From the NCBI RefSeq assembly GCF_002502735.1, contig NZ_DAQC01000006.1:186001-250000 (forward strand): a stretch of DNA of 64,000 nt. The letters run 5' to 3'. The notes beneath the pieces were generated by a model, which made no database searches, was not told the origin of the DNA, and saw nothing but the letters and a program-made list of their open reading frames with translations. Shown piece after piece: positions 34,552 to 42,336 of the stretch. The position numbers and the translations under genes were made by a program. The DNA is from Methanoregula sp. UBA64. Lineage in GTDB: Archaea; Halobacteriota; Methanomicrobia; Methanomicrobiales; Methanospirillaceae. The first letter of the stretch is position 1; each line of letters starts with the position of its first letter.

Positions 34552-34695
34552 TTAATCGCCAGAATTCCAGATCGATTTTACTATCTTCACAAAATACCGG
34601 AGGGCAACTGATCCAAGGAATACATAGAAGACCAGGAGTCCTGCCAGTGCAGCGAGGATGAACACAGTCGTAAGGATCAGGGACATATCTTCCAT
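34552..34695 (-). CDS. Small single-span membrane peptide
   Basis: A 47-residue frame (MEDMSLILTTVFILAALAGL, then VFYVFLGSVALRYFVKIVK) forms one long hydrophobic helix followed by a basic tail. It lies directly downstream of the membrane protein at 34739-35023 and could be cotranscribed with it. No family was recognised. A GGTAATTTC-type sequence rather than a strong ribosome binding site precedes it. Confidence 0.45.
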   Translation of the reverse strand: MEDMSLILTTVFILAALAGLLVFYVFLGSVALRYFVKIVKSIWNSGD

Positions 34696-34738
34696 GAAAT
34701 TACCTGCCGATGGGAACTATCTGGCAAGAGAATACCCA

Positions 34739-35023
34739 TTATTCCTCCCGGGCCCGGTCGTCTTTACTACAGGCCCGCTCCTTTTCCATGAGGTACAGCA
34801 GCCATGCCGAATATATCCCGGTTCCGACAACTGCGGCCGCCATAACGAACCAGATGATCCCGACCCCGCAGTCATCGCCCAAGAGAAAGATCAGCATACA
34901 CCTGCGGAAAGCCCCGAGATAAATCAGGATCAGGCAGGATATGCTGAGGATAAACGTGCACCCGTAGGCGGCTATCTCAAGGTCCCGCCAGGTGATTTCC
35001 GGGGTTTTGGAAGGTATGGGCAC
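34739..35023 (-). CDS. Small membrane protein, paralog B
   Basis: A 94-residue membrane protein nearly identical to that at 31498-31782, with the same hydrophobic segments (FILSISCLILIYLGAF and IIWFVMAAAVVGTGIYSAWL). The start is GTG 35023 with GAGG 8 bases upstream, matching the start context of paralog A. The equal lengths support both start choices. The two copies are separated by 3 kb of unrelated genes, so this is a dispersed duplication that includes the promoter region. Confidence 0.72.
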   Translation of the reverse strand: MPIPSKTPEITWRDLEIAAYGCTFILSISCLILIYLGAFRRCMLIFLLGDDCGVGIIWFVMAAAVVGTGIYSAWLLYLMEKERACSKDDRAREE

Positions 35024-35097
35024 GGTCACCACCTCATGGTTTTTTTTATGGGGATTCGTTCCCCGGTCTGTCCGTGCGTGTGCGATTCGTGATGGCA

Positions 35098-35128
35098 GAT
35101 AAAACGGTTCTGACCTGTACCTCTACCG
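35098..35128 (-). promoter_or_regulatory. Shared promoter box, copy C
   Basis: On the minus strand it reads CGGTAGAGGTACAGG then TCAGAACCGTTTTATC. It precedes the membrane protein at 34739-35023. The flanking sequence is conserved with copy A (TCGGATCGGCA). Confidence 0.58.
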
Positions 35129-35253
35129 ATCGGATCGGCAAACGATTAGGCCGGGAAATGTTGAGGCGACAGCTCGCGTCTTAAAAATCCCGCCGGGTTC
35201 CGGTGGCCCCCAGAACCTCACGCAAATATACTTCGTTCTCATATATTTCTCCC

Positions 35254-35901
35254 GTGAAGATCTACATCGACGAATCGGGAGACCTCGGGTTTACCGATCG
35301 TTCGTCGCCATACTTTGTCATCGCAGCTCTCATCGTCCACGACCCGCTCGCGATCCACCGCTGCTTTGCAAAAATCCGGAGAAACAAACTGAAGAAAAAA
35401 TACAAGGAACTTCCAGAATTCAAATTCAACAATTCCAGCCCGGAGATCAAGAGACGCATCCTTGGCTGTATTGCATCTGCCAACGCGGACATTGCATATT
35501 GTGTGCTCAGAAAAGAACAGGTCTATCCCCACCTGAGGCTGAATCACCTGATTATCTATAACTACCTGACCGGGTCCCTCATCTCCCATATCGTCCAGCG
35601 GTACCATGATAGTGGCCCGGTTGATATCACCGTGGATAAATCTCTCAACGGGATCCAAAGGGAGGCCTTTGACCAGTATCTCATCTACAAAACGTTTGAA
35701 AAGAACCCGGCAGGCAATCCTGCAGAAATTCCTATCGGGATCGAACACGCTGATTCAAAGAATGAACCCTGTATTCAGGCTGCCGATTTCATAGCTGGCG
35801 CACTGCATTATTATTACCGTACTAATGACGATACGTTTTCCGGAATTATCGGCGAAAAAGTCACGCTGGCATTTGATTATTTCAACGGGCCGCAGAAATG
35901 A
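35254..35901 (+). CDS. DUF3800 protein (RNase H-like fold)
   Basis: A 215-residue DUF3800 protein. The opening VKIYIDESGDLGF carries the first acidic pair, and ITVDKSLNG and EPCIQAADFIAGAL give the later conserved aspartates; the family is predicted to be an RNase H-like nuclease. The start is probably GTG 35254. There is no ribosome binding site, but GCAAATATAC about 26 bases upstream is a TATA-like element, so the message may be leaderless. The family is common in defence regions and mobile DNA. Confidence 0.83.
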   Translation: MKIYIDESGDLGFTDRSSPYFVIAALIVHDPLAIHRCFAKIRRNKLKKKYKELPEFKFNNSSPEIKRRILGCIASANADIAYCVLRKEQVYPHLRLNHLIIYNYLTGSLISHIVQRYHDSGPVDITVDKSLNGIQREAFDQYLIYKTFEKNPAGNPAEIPIGIEHADSKNEPCIQAADFIAGALHYYYRTNDDTFSGIIGEKVTLAFDYFNGPQK

Positions 35902-36081
35902 ACAGTGAACCCTTCCCTACTTTGTCCCATCCACCTCAGGGTGGCATCATCCGTTTCGGGAAGGACTTACTCACTGGTCTATACATATGTCACTCAATAT
36001 TAATAAATTTCCATAAACTACCGGTCTTCAACGGTATGAGGATCGGTTCTCCTTTCTGTTGCCTTGATTACATCTCCCGGT

Positions 36082-36873
36082 TCATCCCCGGCCGTCCGCG
36101 CTCCCGGGCGATTCCCCGGCACTCATCCCGGTATACTGCCTGAACACATTCAACCCGGCAGGACACAGGGTATAGCGGACAGCCCTTCCCTTTTTGCTGG
36201 TGGAGATGATCCCGTCCCCTGCCAGCCTTTTTGTGTGCCACGTGATCGACGGGCCGGCAATCCCCACGATCCCGGCGATGTCCTTGCGTGAAACCTCGGG
36301 GGAGGCGGCAAGGATCTCAAGGATCTTCCGTGTAGTCGGGTTCTGCAGGTGGAAAAAGACCCTCTTTTCAAGCGTATTGTACCGGCCGTTGTTCTCGAAA
36401 TACCGTAACGACCTCCCGCTCCCAAAGGATACGATTCTCCTTTTTGCTTCTAAGATCAGCAGGTGGTACTTCAGGGTGCCTTCCTTAATCCCGGTCAGCC
36501 GTTCAAGGGTTACAAACCTCACGCCCGGGTTTGCCGCAATGGATGCAAAGATCTCCCGGCGGTTCTGGTTCCACAGGACCGCGTTCTTCTCGACCTTCCG
36601 GTATCCGAGGGCCAAAAGCAGCTTTAAAGAAAAGAAGAGCTCGACCGGGTAGACAAGCACCGGGCAAAACGACAGCGCCAGGGCAATGAGCATCTCCCGC
36701 AGGTCAAGGTCAAAGAACGATATCGGTTTAGTGTCCAGGGGCGGGCCGTCTGTCGCGCCGGCTTTCGCCGGGGCCACGCTGTACCCGCCATAATCCGCGG
36801 TAACCGCCGGTATGCACGCTGCCAGTAAAAGGAAAAAAATGAGGGCAGCAGCCCTCACCGGGCGGGGTCTCAT
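36082..36873 (-). CDS. Membrane-linked tandem winged-helix regulator
   Basis: A 263-residue protein with a signal-like N-terminus (AALIFFLLLAACIPAVTA), an outside loop and a second membrane segment (MLIALALSFCPVLVYPVELF). Two winged helices follow on the inside: residues about 110-165 (VRFVTLERLTGIKEGTLKYH) and 170-245 (EVSRKDIAGIVGIAGPSITW). This layout is frequent in methanogens and suggests a one-component sensor that reads an outside signal and binds DNA. Its targets are unknown; the adjacent exported-protein genes are candidates. Confidence 0.8.
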   Translation of the reverse strand: MRPRPVRAAALIFFLLLAACIPAVTADYGGYSVAPAKAGATDGPPLDTKPISFFDLDLREMLIALALSFCPVLVYPVELFFSLKLLLALGYRKVEKNAVLWNQNRREIFASIAANPGVRFVTLERLTGIKEGTLKYHLLILEAKRRIVSFGSGRSLRYFENNGRYNTLEKRVFFHLQNPTTRKILEILAASPEVSRKDIAGIVGIAGPSITWHTKRLAGDGIISTSKKGRAVRYTLCPAGLNVFRQYTGMSAGESPGSADGRG

Positions 36874-36919
36874 TGGTGAATGGTTCTCTATGATGGGATA
36901 TCAGATTTATGGTTCGATT

Positions 36920-37366
36920 TTAATATGGGGTAAAATTATAACTCTGCGTCCCAAGGACCGTCATCCCGTACACCTTGAACCGCCAGGTTCCGGGTGCAAT
37001 TCCGCCGCTTCTGCTGATCGTAATGAAGATCCTCCCGTCCGTTGCGCCGTCATCCGCATCGTAATACGGCCCGAGCGTCCCGTCCGGGGCAATAACCGTA
37101 AGCGCGAGGGAATCAGGGACATATCCCCAGTTGAGGTCAACGGTAAGGGAGGACTTTCCCGAAGGGACACTTGCTGTATGCCAGTCGGTCTCCCCCTGCG
37201 AGATAGTTCCAACGGTCATGGGCGACATGATCGCAGGCATATGCAGACTTCCGGCCGGGCTCACGGTATAGCCGGCACTTCTGTTGTCGGTACCCTGTGC
37301 AGAAACTCCCGATATGAGCACGATGGCGCAGACCAGGATTGCGAGGCTCGTTACGGATACTTTCAT
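36920..37366 (-). CDS. Small exported beta-sandwich protein
   Basis: A 148-residue protein with a signal peptide (MKVSVTSLAILVCAIVLISG, cleavage after VSA). The mature part looks like a PPC-type pre-peptidase beta-sandwich: GETDWHTASVPSGKSSLTVD, then DSLALTVIAPDG, then PGTWRFKVYGMTV. It has no catalytic domain. A copy of the shared promoter box lies upstream on its strand, back to back with the copy that drives the gene at 37643. Confidence 0.72.
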   Translation of the reverse strand: MKVSVTSLAILVCAIVLISGVSAQGTDNRSAGYTVSPAGSLHMPAIMSPMTVGTISQGETDWHTASVPSGKSSLTVDLNWGYVPDSLALTVIAPDGTLGPYYDADDGATDGRIFITISRSGGIAPGTWRFKVYGMTVLGTQSYNFTPY

Positions 37367-37398
37367 AGTAACCGGTGAGCGGGTTTTGGAATCCGGCT

Positions 37399-37467
37399 CA
37401 TAACGTTTCTAACGCAATCGTCTACCGATCAGGGATCCGGTAGACACGGGAGTTAGAATCGTTATAT
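37399..37467. promoter_or_regulatory. Divergent pair of shared promoter boxes (copies H and D)
   Basis: Minus-strand copy H (37399-37426) reads GGTAGACGATTGCG then TTAGAAACGTTATG. Plus-strand copy D (37439-37467) reads GGTAGACACGGGAG then TTAGAATCGTTATAT. Their GTCTACC/GGTAGAC ends form an inverted repeat between them. A conserved leader element, CAGCCGGGGGTTGTCCC, lies at 37495-37511. They serve the genes at 36920-37366 and 37643-38422. Confidence 0.7.
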
Positions 37468-37642
37468 CTCCCGAACCTGAGTTTTCCCGCGGGGCAGCCG
37501 GGGGTTGTCCCAAAAAAACCCGGGTTCTGCAAGACGACGAATTTTGCCGGGCCCGGGCCCGCCCGACGGCATGAGAACAGTATCGTAAACTATTGTGACC
37601 TGTCCTTCGAGCGGAGCGTATGTAAAAAAAATGGAGGAAAAA

Positions 37643-38422
37643 ATGAAACATGTGAACTACGGCGTCATCCTGCTGGCACTGCTGCTCGCAGCGATGGCGA
37701 TGATACCGATGGTGAGCGCCGCAGGAGAAAATTACGGCACTACCCAGCAGACTGTAATTACCACCGTTCAACATTCCATTGAAACAAATTCCAGCACGCC
37801 CCAGATGAATCAATCGGAATTTAGAACATATATCCAGAAAATGAGCCAAAAATATGGTTCTGATAAGGTCAAAGCGTTAACCACTCTCACCGGAGAACCC
37901 GACACACTTTCCCCACAGTTATCGTACGTTGGCGTTTGGACTGATCATCTCACAACTCCAAGTGGTGGAAATTCTGATTGTGCCTTAATGCTGTATAAAT
38001 TCAATCAGGCAGATCCAAGTGGAAAGGACCACTATTATTACTGGCAATGGACATCAGCTCAGCCCAATTCTGGAGTGGTTTTAACTGACTTCTGGAACAA
38101 AGTTCAGCTGACAAATGGAAACTCCCGTTTGATTACCTATAATCCCGGTTCCACGATCACGGGCAATCAGCAGACAGTAAATGTCGGGATATCTACAGGA
38201 TATTCCGGAATTAACTTTAATATCGGGGGAGCCTTTGTTCTCCATCAAGATACTGTCAAGCCCAAAGCCGGAGACTGTCAGGTTGGGTACGGTGGAAAAT
38301 ACGCGGTTGAATGGAGTGGGATATATGGAAACCCCCAGGAAATTCATGGTGCGATGCACATGGATATTCCCTCGGGGCAATCCCTTACGTCAACATGGAC
38401 TAATTCATTGACCGCAGTATGA
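37643..38422 (+). CDS. Exported protein of unknown function
   Basis: A 259-residue protein with a signal peptide (MKHVNYGVILLALLLAAMAM, cleavage after VSA). The mature part has a helical first third with QSEFRTYIQKMSQKYGSDK and then beta-rich sequence containing paired cysteines and many aromatic residues. It recalls exported proteins of the neprosin or glutamic-peptidase type in layout, but no catalytic motif can be shown. GGAGG lies 5 bases before ATG 37643. It is driven by promoter copy D. Confidence 0.72.
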   Translation: MKHVNYGVILLALLLAAMAMIPMVSAAGENYGTTQQTVITTVQHSIETNSSTPQMNQSEFRTYIQKMSQKYGSDKVKALTTLTGEPDTLSPQLSYVGVWTDHLTTPSGGNSDCALMLYKFNQADPSGKDHYYYWQWTSAQPNSGVVLTDFWNKVQLTNGNSRLITYNPGSTITGNQQTVNVGISTGYSGINFNIGGAFVLHQDTVKPKAGDCQVGYGGKYAVEWSGIYGNPQEIHGAMHMDIPSGQSLTSTWTNSLTAV

Positions 38423-38582
38423 TCGAAACGTATCTCCACAAGAAAGATACCTAAAATCTTCCCTTTTTTTTTAATATATCCCGTAACAAAAATCTGCATA
38501 AGTACTCTATTTTAGGCGTGAATCTCAACAGGTGCCTCGTGGCTCGTCACTCGCCGATCACCCCGGTTTTCCCGGAGAATCC

Positions 38583-38610
38583 GGTAGATGCTCGCGCTAG
38601 AATTGTTATA
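38583..38610 (+). promoter_or_regulatory. Shared promoter box, copy E
   Basis: GGTAGATGCTCGCG followed by CTAGAATTGTTATA. It precedes the membrane protein gene at 38658 by 47 bases. Confidence 0.65.
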
Positions 38611-38657
38611 GGGACCTAGACTACAATCTCACCGATGGACTTCGCAGGAGTCCTCAG

Positions 38658-39116
38658 GTGGGTTATTTTGCTATGGAACGGAAAATCGGCTTGCTCGTAT
38701 TATTGGTTATGGGAATTATTGTGAGTGTAATCGGGTTTGCCCTTGCCCAATTTCTCCCGACACTTATCATCATTGTTCTTATCGTTGCAGTGTTTCTCTA
38801 CTTGGATTACCAGGAATCGCATAAAGAGGGTCAGAAAGATCTCAAAAAAAAAGCCGCTGCTGCCGTATTCGTGATCGTTACCGCGTATTGCATGATAACC
38901 GGCTTGTGGATTTTCTGGGCGGGAATTACTGCTATTCTCTATGTAGAAACTCTCGCTGACTCGATAATGGAACGATGTGATGCCCGTCACCGGGTCGATC
39001 CCGGTACGGGAACAATGCAGACACCGTCAACGGGAAACACCCTTGAGCCCATCAGGCAATCACTATTCCTTCTTGAGCAGCGGGTGAATGTGCTCGAAAA
39101 GGAGAAGGGAAAGTGA
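38658..39116 (+). CDS. Two-helix membrane protein with C-terminal coiled coil
   Basis: A 152-residue protein. Two adjacent hydrophobic segments (IGLLVLLVMGIIVSVIGFAL and TLIIIVLIVAVFLYL) precede a charged loop, and a third (AAAVFVIVTAYCMITGLWIF) follows. The C-terminus forms a short coiled coil (IRQSLFLLEQRVNVLEKEK). The start is GTG 38658, with AGGAG 7 bases upstream; ATG 38673 is an alternative. No family was recognised. Confidence 0.68.
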   Translation: MGYFAMERKIGLLVLLVMGIIVSVIGFALAQFLPTLIIIVLIVAVFLYLDYQESHKEGQKDLKKKAAAAVFVIVTAYCMITGLWIFWAGITAILYVETLADSIMERCDARHRVDPGTGTMQTPSTGNTLEPIRQSLFLLEQRVNVLEKEKGK

Positions 39117-39183
39117 AGTCAGATCTCCTCTTGTTTTTTGCCATAACCGTAATCGGATCACAGGATAAAGGAGGATGCGTGCT

Positions 39184-39556
39184 TTGAAAATGGAAAACCC
39201 AAAAATTTTTTTTTAAAACCGGCGCACTGATTGCCATTTTAATTCTTTTCATAGCCGCTGCCGGCTGTGCATCAGAGAATAAAATCAGCAAAGACGAAGC
39301 GATCCGCGTGGCCCTTACTGACACCAGGACCATTCAGGCAATTAACAACAGCGCCTATAACGTATCTGAAGTCAGCACTGCAAATCTGGGTGTTGGCACA
39401 CAAGCCCAGAATGAAGTATACTGTGTTTCGATAACCGTTCTGGACGGCAGCAATAAACGGGTAAATGTCTTTGTGACGTACGACGGGAAGGTGGCGCTCG
39501 TCGATGTCCCGTATCCTGCGATAACACCTCCTCATTACCCGGGAAGTACCTCATGA
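39184..39556 (+). pseudogene. Small lipoprotein gene interrupted at a run of nine T
   Basis: The first frame (TTG 39184, GGAGG 9 bases upstream) reads MKMENPKIFF and stops at the T tract 39206-39214. The other frame continues KTGALIAILILFIAAAGCAS, a lipoprotein signal with lipobox, then a 90-residue PepSY-like sequence (SKDEAIRVALTDTRTIQAI, then NEVYCVSITVLDGS). With eight T the gene would be whole. This is either a slip-prone on/off switch, a recent pseudogene or a sequencing error. Confidence 0.75.
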
Positions 39557-39595
39557 ATAGTGTTGTGGGGGATACCTGCGGCGGGGTGTAGTGCA

Positions 39596-40009
39596 ATGGA
39601 ACGAAAAAACGTTGGAATGAGGGTTCCGTGGTATTTCCTGATAACGATCATCATAGCAGGCATAGTGACAGGAGGGATCTATTTGTTCACGATACAGCCA
39701 TCGACCTCTCCCAAGATCTCCGTGACGGGAACGGTAAATATCACCGGTGGGGGTCATTACACCCTGATCTCGGATAACGGTACAGTATATTATCCCCTGA
39801 ATCCTGAAGTGATCCATTTTCCCCCGGGGACAAGTGTCTACTGGGAAGCAGTCCCTGCCGATTCAGCAAATCTTTCTTCTGGCATTCCTGTCGAGATCCT
39901 GGTGATAACAGAATATGTTCCACCTTTAGACACAGTACGGGTTAATTTCACAATAAACGGCGAGTCTGCACCGGTTCCGCCAATTGCCACAACTCCACCC
40001 CGCGTTTGA
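39596..40009 (+). CDS. Single-span membrane-anchored protein of unknown function
   Basis: A 137-residue protein with one N-terminal membrane segment (YFLITIIIAGIVTGGIYLF). The rest lies outside and looks like a small beta-domain (KISVTGTVNITGGGHYTLIS, then SVYWEAVPADSANLS). ATG 39596 follows a GGGGTG sequence at about 8 bases. It is 40 bases after the interrupted lipoprotein gene and may share its transcript. Confidence 0.65.
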   Translation: MERKNVGMRVPWYFLITIIIAGIVTGGIYLFTIQPSTSPKISVTGTVNITGGGHYTLISDNGTVYYPLNPEVIHFPPGTSVYWEAVPADSANLSSGIPVEILVITEYVPPLDTVRVNFTINGESAPVPPIATTPPRV

Positions 40010-40042
40010 TCAGCATTGTGCAACAAATTGACAAATCCTCGT
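40005..40042 (+). repeat. Upstream part of a dispersed promoter repeat (first copy)
   Basis: TTTGATCAGCATTGTGCAAC followed by AAATTGACAA recurs with a few changes at 40612-40646. In both places it precedes a copy of the shared promoter box by about 25-30 bases, so the duplicated unit is larger than the box. Confidence 0.55.
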
Positions 40043-40064
40043 TTTTCCAACGCATCCCTTTTTT

Positions 40065-40093
40065 GGTAGACTGCCGCGCTAGAACCGTTAAAT
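40065..40093 (+). promoter_or_regulatory. Shared promoter box, copy F
   Basis: GGTAGACTGCCGCG followed by CTAGAACCGTTAAAT, 51 bases before the membrane protein gene at 40144. Confidence 0.62.
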
Positions 40094-40143
40094 CCCCGGT
40101 AAAGAAATCTTCCTGCGTGATGAACCGGGGGTTGTAACAGGAT

Positions 40144-40590
40144 ATGTCGGCAAAAACCCAAAATTCCTTTAATTTTTTCCGGACGATCGCGATATCCACG
40201 ATCATTATCCTTCTCTGGGTTGTCCCGTTTTTAATCCTCTTGTGGCAGGCAGGAACGCCCGGCAGCCAGCTCTGGGGTTTGATCTCCCTTATTGCGCTTC
40301 CGGCCACCATCGCATCCCCCCTGGTATATGGCTGGTTGTCCCGTGATTCAACCGGCGCAATACTTATCGGGACATTACCGTTCCTCATTATAACCGGCCT
40401 GGTAATCATTACCGGTAACGGCCCTGGAGGCTCCCAATACCTGGCCTACAGGATTGCGTATATCGCATCACTGATTCTGGCTGGCGGACTGGAAGGTTTT
40501 TTTGCAGCAAAGAAAACGACAGGACATTTAGTGATCGCCCTGCTCCTTGCAGTACTCTGGGCGGGGATATTTTTCAGCGGAATTCACTGA
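40144..40590 (+). CDS. Four-helix membrane protein of unknown function
   Basis: A 148-residue protein with four or five hydrophobic segments, among them TIIILLWVVPFLILLW, LISLIALPATIASPLVYGWL, GTLPFLIITGLVIITG and LVIALLLAVLWAGIFF. Loops are short and carry few charges. No family was recognised. It is preceded by promoter copy F and followed by a T-rich stretch. Confidence 0.65.
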   Translation: MSAKTQNSFNFFRTIAISTIIILLWVVPFLILLWQAGTPGSQLWGLISLIALPATIASPLVYGWLSRDSTGAILIGTLPFLIITGLVIITGNGPGGSQYLAYRIAYIASLILAGGLEGFFAAKKTTGHLVIALLLAVLWAGIFFSGIH

Positions 40591-40675
40591 TTTTTTTAAT
40601 CCCTCTTACCGGTTTGATCAGCATTGTACAACGAATGGACAATATCCTGTTTTTCCCCCCGATACGTCCCGCTTT

Positions 40676-40706
40676 GGTAGATCCTTGCGTTAGAACGGAT
40701 ATATAT
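40676..40706 (+). promoter_or_regulatory. Shared promoter box, copy G
   Basis: GGTAGATCCTTGCG followed by TTAGAACGGATATATAT. The leader element CAGCCGGGGGTTGTCCC lies at 40734-40750. No long gene starts within 150 bases, so the transcript may begin with a long leader or serve the small genes from 40917. Confidence 0.65.
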
Positions 40707-40916
40707 CGCCTGGGAAAACCCCTCCTTCGTGGACAGCCGGGGGTTGTCCCGTAAATGTATGGACTGGTCTTGTGCAGGTGACGAACTGCACCGGGCCCGG
40801 TCTACCCGCGGATACGGGAAGCTTTCACCTGGCTAAGGGTGTAAGGAATTTTCCCGTTTCTCCCGGGCCGACAATACAAGGAAGTGATACCATAGGATTC
40901 ACGCACAAAGGTCAGG

Positions 40917-41054
40917 ATGGCTCCGACGGTTCAGGGAAGGATGCCATTCAGGTTTGCAAAGAAGAACGACAGACCGGCCCGGGCCGGGGACCTGGCAGGG
41001 CAGCGATACCAAAAACCGGTATCGGGAGGCAGGGATAACGATGGTGAAGAGTAA
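40917..41054 (+). CDS. Short basic ORF
   Basis: A 45-residue frame (MAPTVQGRMPFRFAKKNDRP at the start), strongly basic in the middle and acidic at the end. AAAGGT lies a few bases before the ATG, and the frame overlaps the next start at 41041. No family was recognised. It may be a leader or small regulatory protein. Confidence 0.4.
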   Translation: MAPTVQGRMPFRFAKKNDRPARAGDLAGQRYQKPVSGGRDNDGEE

Positions 41055-41310
41055 CTCCGTGACAGAGAGCGAGATCCCGCTCTACCTCCTGCCCCGGGCA
41101 CTCGCCCACCAGATCAACCGTATCGGCGACTCCGTATACCGGGTCAGCGTGAAACGCACGCACTGGCACCATTACAACCTCTCGGTGAGGACCCGGTCCC
41201 TGCCAAAGGAACTCGCCCCGGGGTGTGGCAGAGAACCGGTACGTCCCGGGGATCTTCCAAAGGAATACCGGAATAATGACGGTACACCGGATCCGGGATG
41301 TGAGGCATGA
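41041..41310 (+). CDS. Hypothetical protein, first of a coupled pair
   Basis: An 89-residue protein (MVKSNSVTESEIPLYLLPRA at the start) with a short helical segment and a central basic region (RVSVKRTHWHHYNLSVRTR). No family was recognised. GGAGG precedes ATG 41041 by 11 bases, and the end overlaps the next gene by 4 bases (ATGA), which supports both reading frames. Confidence 0.6.
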   Translation: MVKSNSVTESEIPLYLLPRALAHQINRIGDSVYRVSVKRTHWHHYNLSVRTRSLPKELAPGCGREPVRPGDLPKEYRNNDGTPDPGCEA

Positions 41311-41699
41311 AACGGGGCTCGCCTCCGTACCGGGCCCTCTCTGACGCTCTTCCCCTTGCACGCCGGCGCGGGATAACCCAGGCCGCGGTGCGTGCCCCGG
41401 AAAACCTGTATGATTTTACGATCGTCTCGGCACTCCCTCTCGCATTTGTACGTGTCACCTCTTGTTCACGGATTCATGCACCGGCCGCAGAGCTCGCAAA
41501 CGAGTTCCGGGACGAGCTCTTCGGGCTCGGCCGGATCCCGGTGCATACGGACATATCACGTGAACTCTGGCTCCGCTCGCGGCATGGCACCTGGCGGTTC
41601 CTTCGCCTCACGCCGGACTCCCTGGTCGAGCTCGGGCAGGACGGCAGGGTTCTTTTGGGAAAAACCGCGGCCGCCGGAAAAAAAGCAATCTTATCCTGA
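41307..41699 (+). CDS. Hypothetical protein, second of a coupled pair
   Basis: A 130-residue soluble protein, arginine- and leucine-rich (ALSDALPLARRRGITQAAVR, then ELANEFRDELFGLGRIPVHT). No family was recognised. Translation is probably coupled to the preceding gene by the ATGA overlap. The region lacks resemblance to known mobile-element genes, though the small coupled genes are in keeping with one. Confidence 0.6.
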   Translation: MKRGSPPYRALSDALPLARRRGITQAAVRAPENLYDFTIVSALPLAFVRVTSCSRIHAPAAELANEFRDELFGLGRIPVHTDISRELWLRSRHGTWRFLRLTPDSLVELGQDGRVLLGKTAAAGKKAILS

Positions 41700-42207
41700 A
41701 AGGAGGGCAACTCCCCGCAGGGGAGGAACCCTCCCCCCTCCTTTCCCGTGGTAAATGGAAACGTCCCTTTTTTACCCCCCGGACCCCCCCCGAAAATACC
41801 GTTCATGCCCTGTTTTGGAATGGCCCGAAAACAAGCCCAAATCGGGCTCCGTTTGCCCCGGACCTCTCTTCCGGAGGTAATAATTCGGGAAAACGCGGTA
41901 ATAATTCGGCCGGAAACACCCCGTTTTACGCCGGAGAACCCGAGGTAACAGATAGCAGCATTACAGCGGCGAAAGTACGGGGCGATCGTATTTCAGCCCG
42001 TTTTTGATAAAAAAGGGCCTGGAAACGAAGATATGCCCTTTTTGGTAAAATGATCCTTTTTACGACGTAGAACCACCCTCCCATTTTTGCGAAATTGTCC
42101 GGCGCGTTTCCTGCCCCGGATTGCCCTAAAATCCTCGTATAATGCCCGGTTTTACCCTCTGAAAATTTATTCAGCCAGAGATATCCTCTCTTACGTCGTA
42201 GAATACT
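41700..42207. other. Non-coding gap with short direct repeats
   Basis: No gene is supported here. GGTAATAATTCGG occurs twice (about 41876-41888 and 41900-41912). TACGACGTAGAA (about 42061-42072) and TACGTCGTAGAA (about 42192-42203) are near copies; the second sits just before the small gene at 42208. AATTTATTC near 42166 could be a TATA element. The style resembles the gap at 53452-53783. Confidence 0.4.
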
Positions 42208-42315
42208 ATGTCAAAAGGGCCCTTAGATGACCCCGGGAAAACCCCGGGCCGGCAGGAGATGCGCGAAGACCCTGCCGGGAACCATGCCGGATCCGTAAAA
42301 GCGGGTCCGGCCTAA
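42208..42315 (+). CDS. Short ORF at the head of a gene cluster
   Basis: A 35-residue frame (MSKGPLDDPGKTPGRQEMRE at the start), polar and glycine/proline-rich, without structure that can be predicted. It is followed closely by AAGGAG and the next gene. It may be a small regulatory or scaffold-like peptide, or a chance frame. Confidence 0.4.
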   Translation: MSKGPLDDPGKTPGRQEMREDPAGNHAGSVKAGPA

Positions 42316-42336
42316 AAAAAAAAGGAGTTGACACAC

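Noticed and set aside
40772..41038. An 88-codon frame after promoter copy G
   Set aside because: Composition is proline/glycine-rich without a start signal; the frame at 40917-41054 in another phase fits the coupled downstream gene better.
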